In this document: in pieces, positions 12,016 to 14,121 of the stretch
How positions within the stretch are numbered: the first letter of the stretch is position 1
Layout: the number at the start of each line of letters is the position of its first letter
Assembly: GCA_023427845.1 (NCBI GenBank)
Contig: JAEYZX010000152.1
Coordinates: 1-14,121 of the forward strand
DNA length: 14,121 nucleotides
Source of the DNA: Bacteroidota bacterium
Lineage (GTDB): Bacteria; Bacteroidota; Bacteroidia; Flavobacteriales; Flavobacteriaceae
Direction: 5' to 3'
Position numbers and translations under genes: made by a program
The notes under the pieces: model-generated
What the model was told of the DNA's origin: nothing
The model's input: only the letters and a program-made list of their open reading frames with translations
The model's database searches: none

Positions 12016-12092
12016 GAAATCAAGGCAATTTCAGATCCGATTAAAGGCCCGAACAGCAAAGCCGAATGAACGCTGATGTCTGCAACCCGAAA

Positions 12093-13244
12093 TCAACTTA
12101 TTACCCGAATCGTATTTTTAACTTCCTCGGCGATCCTTCGTGCTTCAAACATGTCTTCATTTACAATCGTCACATGGCCCATTTTTCGGAAAGGACGCAT
12201 TTGCTTCTTTCCATATATGTGCGGCGTGACACCGTCTATTGCCATGATTTTCTCGATGTTTTTATAGACAACATTTCCCGAATAGCCTTCAGCGCCAACT
12301 AAGTTAACCATTATACCGGCAAGTTTGCTGTTGGTGTTGCCTAATGGCAGGTCTAAAATTGCTCGTAAATGGTTTTCGAATTGAGAAGTATAACTTGCTT
12401 CGATCGAATAATGGCCGGAATTGTGTGGGCGCGGGGCGACTTCATTCACAAGGATTTCACCGTCTTTTGTAAGGAACATCTCAACAGCCAACAAGCCCAC
12501 GTGATTGAAGATTTCGGCTGTTTTGAGCGCAATTTCGCGTGCTTTTGCAGCAATAGCAGTGTCGATCCGCGCCGGACAGATCACATATTCGACCTGATTG
12601 GCTTCAGGATGGAATTCCATTTCGACAACCGGATACGTTTTTACTTCACCGGACGGGTTTCGCACTACTATAACAGCAAGTTCAGTTTCAAAAGGGATCA
12701 TGGTTTCGGCTATGCATTCAACGTCGGGAAGCGACTGTACATCGGAAACCGATCTCAAAACCTTGACTCCGTTTCCGTCATAACCGAATTCGGCGCTTTT
12801 CCAGACGAACGGAAAATTCCACTTTCCGTGTTCAACAGCAGCAGTTAGTTCGTCGACATTAAAAAACCGTTCGTGAGGCGCGGTTGGTATATTGTTTTTT
12901 ACATAAAAATCTTTCTGGAAGCCTTTATTCTGGATTTGTTTCAGGGTTTTTGGTGACGGGTAAATCTTGACGCCTTCGTCCTCAAGCCGTTCGAGTGCCT
13001 TTATATTCACGAGCTCAATTTCGATCGTAAGGACATCAACCTTTTTACCGAAATTATAAACGGTTTTATAATCCATTAAATCACCCTGATAAAACTTATT
13101 GCTGGCAAGCACGCACGGCGCCTCGTCACTCGGGTCGAGCACATAGGTTTGTATGTCAAATTTCCGTGTTTCTGCCAACAGCATTTTGCCTAACTGGCCT
13201 CCGCCAAGAATTCCAAGTTTAAAATCGGAAGAAAAATAATTCAT
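12093..13244 (-). CDS. purK: N5-carboxyaminoimidazole ribonucleotide synthase (PurK)
   Basis: A 383-residue ATP-grasp enzyme that joins bicarbonate to AIR using ATP, giving N5-CAIR for PurE. The N-terminal preATP-grasp loop is GILGGGQLGKMLLAE (11-25). YPSPKTLKQIQNKGFQKDFY is the typical lid start, and FVWKSAEFGYDGNGVKV holds the ATP-binding lysine and glycine loop. LLAVEMFL...ILVNEVAPRPHNSGHYSIEA is the Mg/ATP-binding signature with its glutamate and asparagine. The usual tryptophan in the family NE(x)APRPHNSGH region is not needed, and nothing key seems missing. The start at 13242-13244 gives a short family-like leader (MNYFSSDFKLG). A good -7 box lies 16 bases upstream of the ATG. It is the first gene of a purK-purE unit. 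Confidence 0.96.
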   Translation of the reverse strand: MNYFSSDFKLGILGGGQLGKMLLAETRKFDIQTYVLDPSDEAPCVLASNKFYQGDLMDYKTVYNFGKKVDVLTIEIELVNIKALERLEDEGVKIYPSPKTLKQIQNKGFQKDFYVKNNIPTAPHERFFNVDELTAAVEHGKWNFPFVWKSAEFGYDGNGVKVLRSVSDVQSLPDVECIAETMIPFETELAVIVVRNPSGEVKTYPVVEMEFHPEANQVEYVICPARIDTAIAAKAREIALKTAEIFNHVGLLAVEMFLTKDGEILVNEVAPRPHNSGHYSIEASYTSQFENHLRAILDLPLGNTNSKLAGIMVNLVGAEGYSGNVVYKNIEKIMAIDGVTPHIYGKKQMRPFRKMGHVTIVNEDMFEARRIAEEVKNTIRVIS

Positions 13245-13260
13245 AGCAGTTGTGTTTATA

Positions 13261-13268
13261 CAAAGATA
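13261..13268 (-). promoter_or_regulatory. Candidate -7 box for purK
   Basis: TATCTTTG on the minus strand matches TAnnTTTG exactly and ends 16 bases before the purK ATG, implying a leader of about 10 nt. A -33 TTG at normal spacing is not obvious, so this half of the promoter is unsupported. There is no room for a purine riboswitch. Confidence 0.45.
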
Positions 13269-13321
13269 AGTAAGGCAATGAAAGTACCGAAGATTAAAGG
13301 TGAAAGTTTGGCTGGTTTGAG

Positions 13322-14121
13322 TTAAGCAGTTATTCTTTTGTGGGAGTCGGGTAGGCTTATTTTAATATCGATTCGGGTTCCGGCACCGGGCGCAGATTCA
13401 ATTTTAAGTACCGCGTTGATCGATTTTGCCCTTTCCCGCATATTTTTTAATCCGATGCCGCCGCTTGTCACATTGTCGGTACTGAAGCCCTGGCCATTAT
13501 CTGCTATGGTCAGTAATAATTCGTCGGCGACCTGTTTCAATGTGACCGTGCAAGTAGTTGCATTCGCGTATTTGATAACATTCAGCAGCGATTCCTGCAG
13601 AATCCGATAAATAGTGATTTTTATCATCCCACTAATGGCATTCCAGTCGATTTCATTATTTATTTCAAGCCTGAAGGCCGTATTTCCCATTTCATTTTGT
13701 GCCTCTATCAAATTGGAAAGCAGCGAATTGAAGTCGAATTGGTCATAAAGCTTGTCCACGTGCAGATCGTGCGAGAGGCCCCGAATTTCTTTTTCTATCT
13801 GCTGCAGCATATCGATGTACTCCATTCGCCTTTGTTTGGCATGCAGCTCATCACTTTTATTCAGAATACCCAATTGCAGGCGCACACCGTAAATTTTATT
13901 GAGAATCCCGTCGTGCAGATCCCGTGAAATCCGGTTCTGTTCTTCTTCTTTTGTTTGTAGTATTTTAATCTGCTGCTCTTTAAGCAAATCGAATATTTCC
14001 TTGTCGGCGAGTTGCTTTTGCCGTTGGGTTTCCAGTGCACGACGTTGGTTCGAGAAATAGCGAAGTACGAGCAGGACAATGATGAACAATATCAGCACTG
14101 CCGATATTCCGAGGATATAGC
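13322..14121 (-). CDS. Sensor histidine kinase, HisKA_3 (NarX/NarL-type), C-terminal part; 5' end outside window
   Basis: The frame is open to the window edge, so the protein is partial at its N-terminus. The GTG at 14098 is inside a transmembrane segment and is not a likely start. Visible order: one hydrophobic segment (ILGISAVLILFIIVLLVLRYF), a basic and coiled-coil stretch (about 25-60 of the visible part), the phosphoacceptor region EEQNRISRDLHDGILNKIYG with the HDG histidine, a dimerisation helix, then a HATPase_c domain with N-box LQESLLNVIKYANA, G1 box DNGQGF and G2 box GGIGLKNMRERA. This is the LuxR/NarL-coupled kinase class, which signals through a response regulator. None is encoded downstream; purK is the next gene. 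The N-terminus, often TPR or sensory repeats in this phylum, cannot be seen. Confidence 0.9.
   Translation of the reverse strand, partial: YILGISAVLILFIIVLLVLRYFSNQRRALETQRQKQLADKEIFDLLKEQQIKILQTKEEEQNRISRDLHDGILNKIYGVRLQLGILNKSDELHAKQRRMEYIDMLQQIEKEIRGLSHDLHVDKLYDQFDFNSLLSNLIEAQNEMGNTAFRLEINNEIDWNAISGMIKITIYRILQESLLNVIKYANATTCTVTLKQVADELLLTIADNGQGFSTDNVTSGGIGLKNMRERAKSINAVLKIESAPGAGTRIDIKISLPDSHKRITA

Noticed and set aside
13322..14098. Complete small histidine kinase starting at the GTG near 14098
   Set aside because: The frame stays open to the window edge and the GTG falls within a hydrophobic segment, so the gene is more likely partial.

Overview
The window looks like chromosomal DNA from a Bacteroidota organism, most likely Flavobacteriaceae. 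The evidence is: a type IX secretion (T9SS) type B C-terminal signal on the protein tail at the left edge; Bacteroidota-type -7 promoter boxes (TAnnTTTG) upstream of several genes; a single-chain glycine dehydrogenase of 949 residues; and almost no Shine-Dalgarno sequences. By eye the base composition is moderately GC-rich for this family. I see no phage, transposase, CRISPR array, tRNA or rRNA.

Layout. 1-89 (+) is the tail of a secreted or surface protein. It converges on an MlaE/MlaF-type lipid ABC transporter pair (99-1624, -). Next, on the minus strand, come a family 2 glycosyltransferase (1898-2749), a SAM methyltransferase (2825-3388), a divergent ketoacyl synthase III (3498-4556), a group III truncated haemoglobin (4642-5016) and gcvP (5046-7895). 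A divergently read UbiA-like membrane protein (8030-8857, +) converges on an M3 metallopeptidase (9208-11235, -). The right end holds purE and purK (11427-13244, -), which together convert AIR to CAIR in purine synthesis, and the C-terminal part of a NarL-type sensor histidine kinase (13322 to the edge, -).

The genes are mostly housekeeping or ordinary accessory genes. The unusual content is between them. (1) At least four copies of a dispersed, structured repeat of about 80-115 bp lie at 1707-1813, 3401-3495, 8906-9020 and 11935-12015. In three of them the short end segments stay complementary although their sequence changes (GCGTG/CACGC versus GCGTT/AACGC), and the core keeps an inverted-repeat stem with variable loop content. 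(2) Degenerate short tandem arrays of period 6, 7 or 9 begin at or across the stop codons of four genes: the methyltransferase, the UbiA-like protein, the M3 peptidase and purE. The convergent pair ends in 9-nt arrays of the same consensus on both genes' coding strands, with a copy of the larger repeat lying within one of them. (3) The intrinsic terminator of gcvP runs its U-tract directly into the ATG of the globin gene, which leaves the globin without a visible leader of its own.

Boundaries were set from reading frames and family knowledge. No alignment, folding or search was run.
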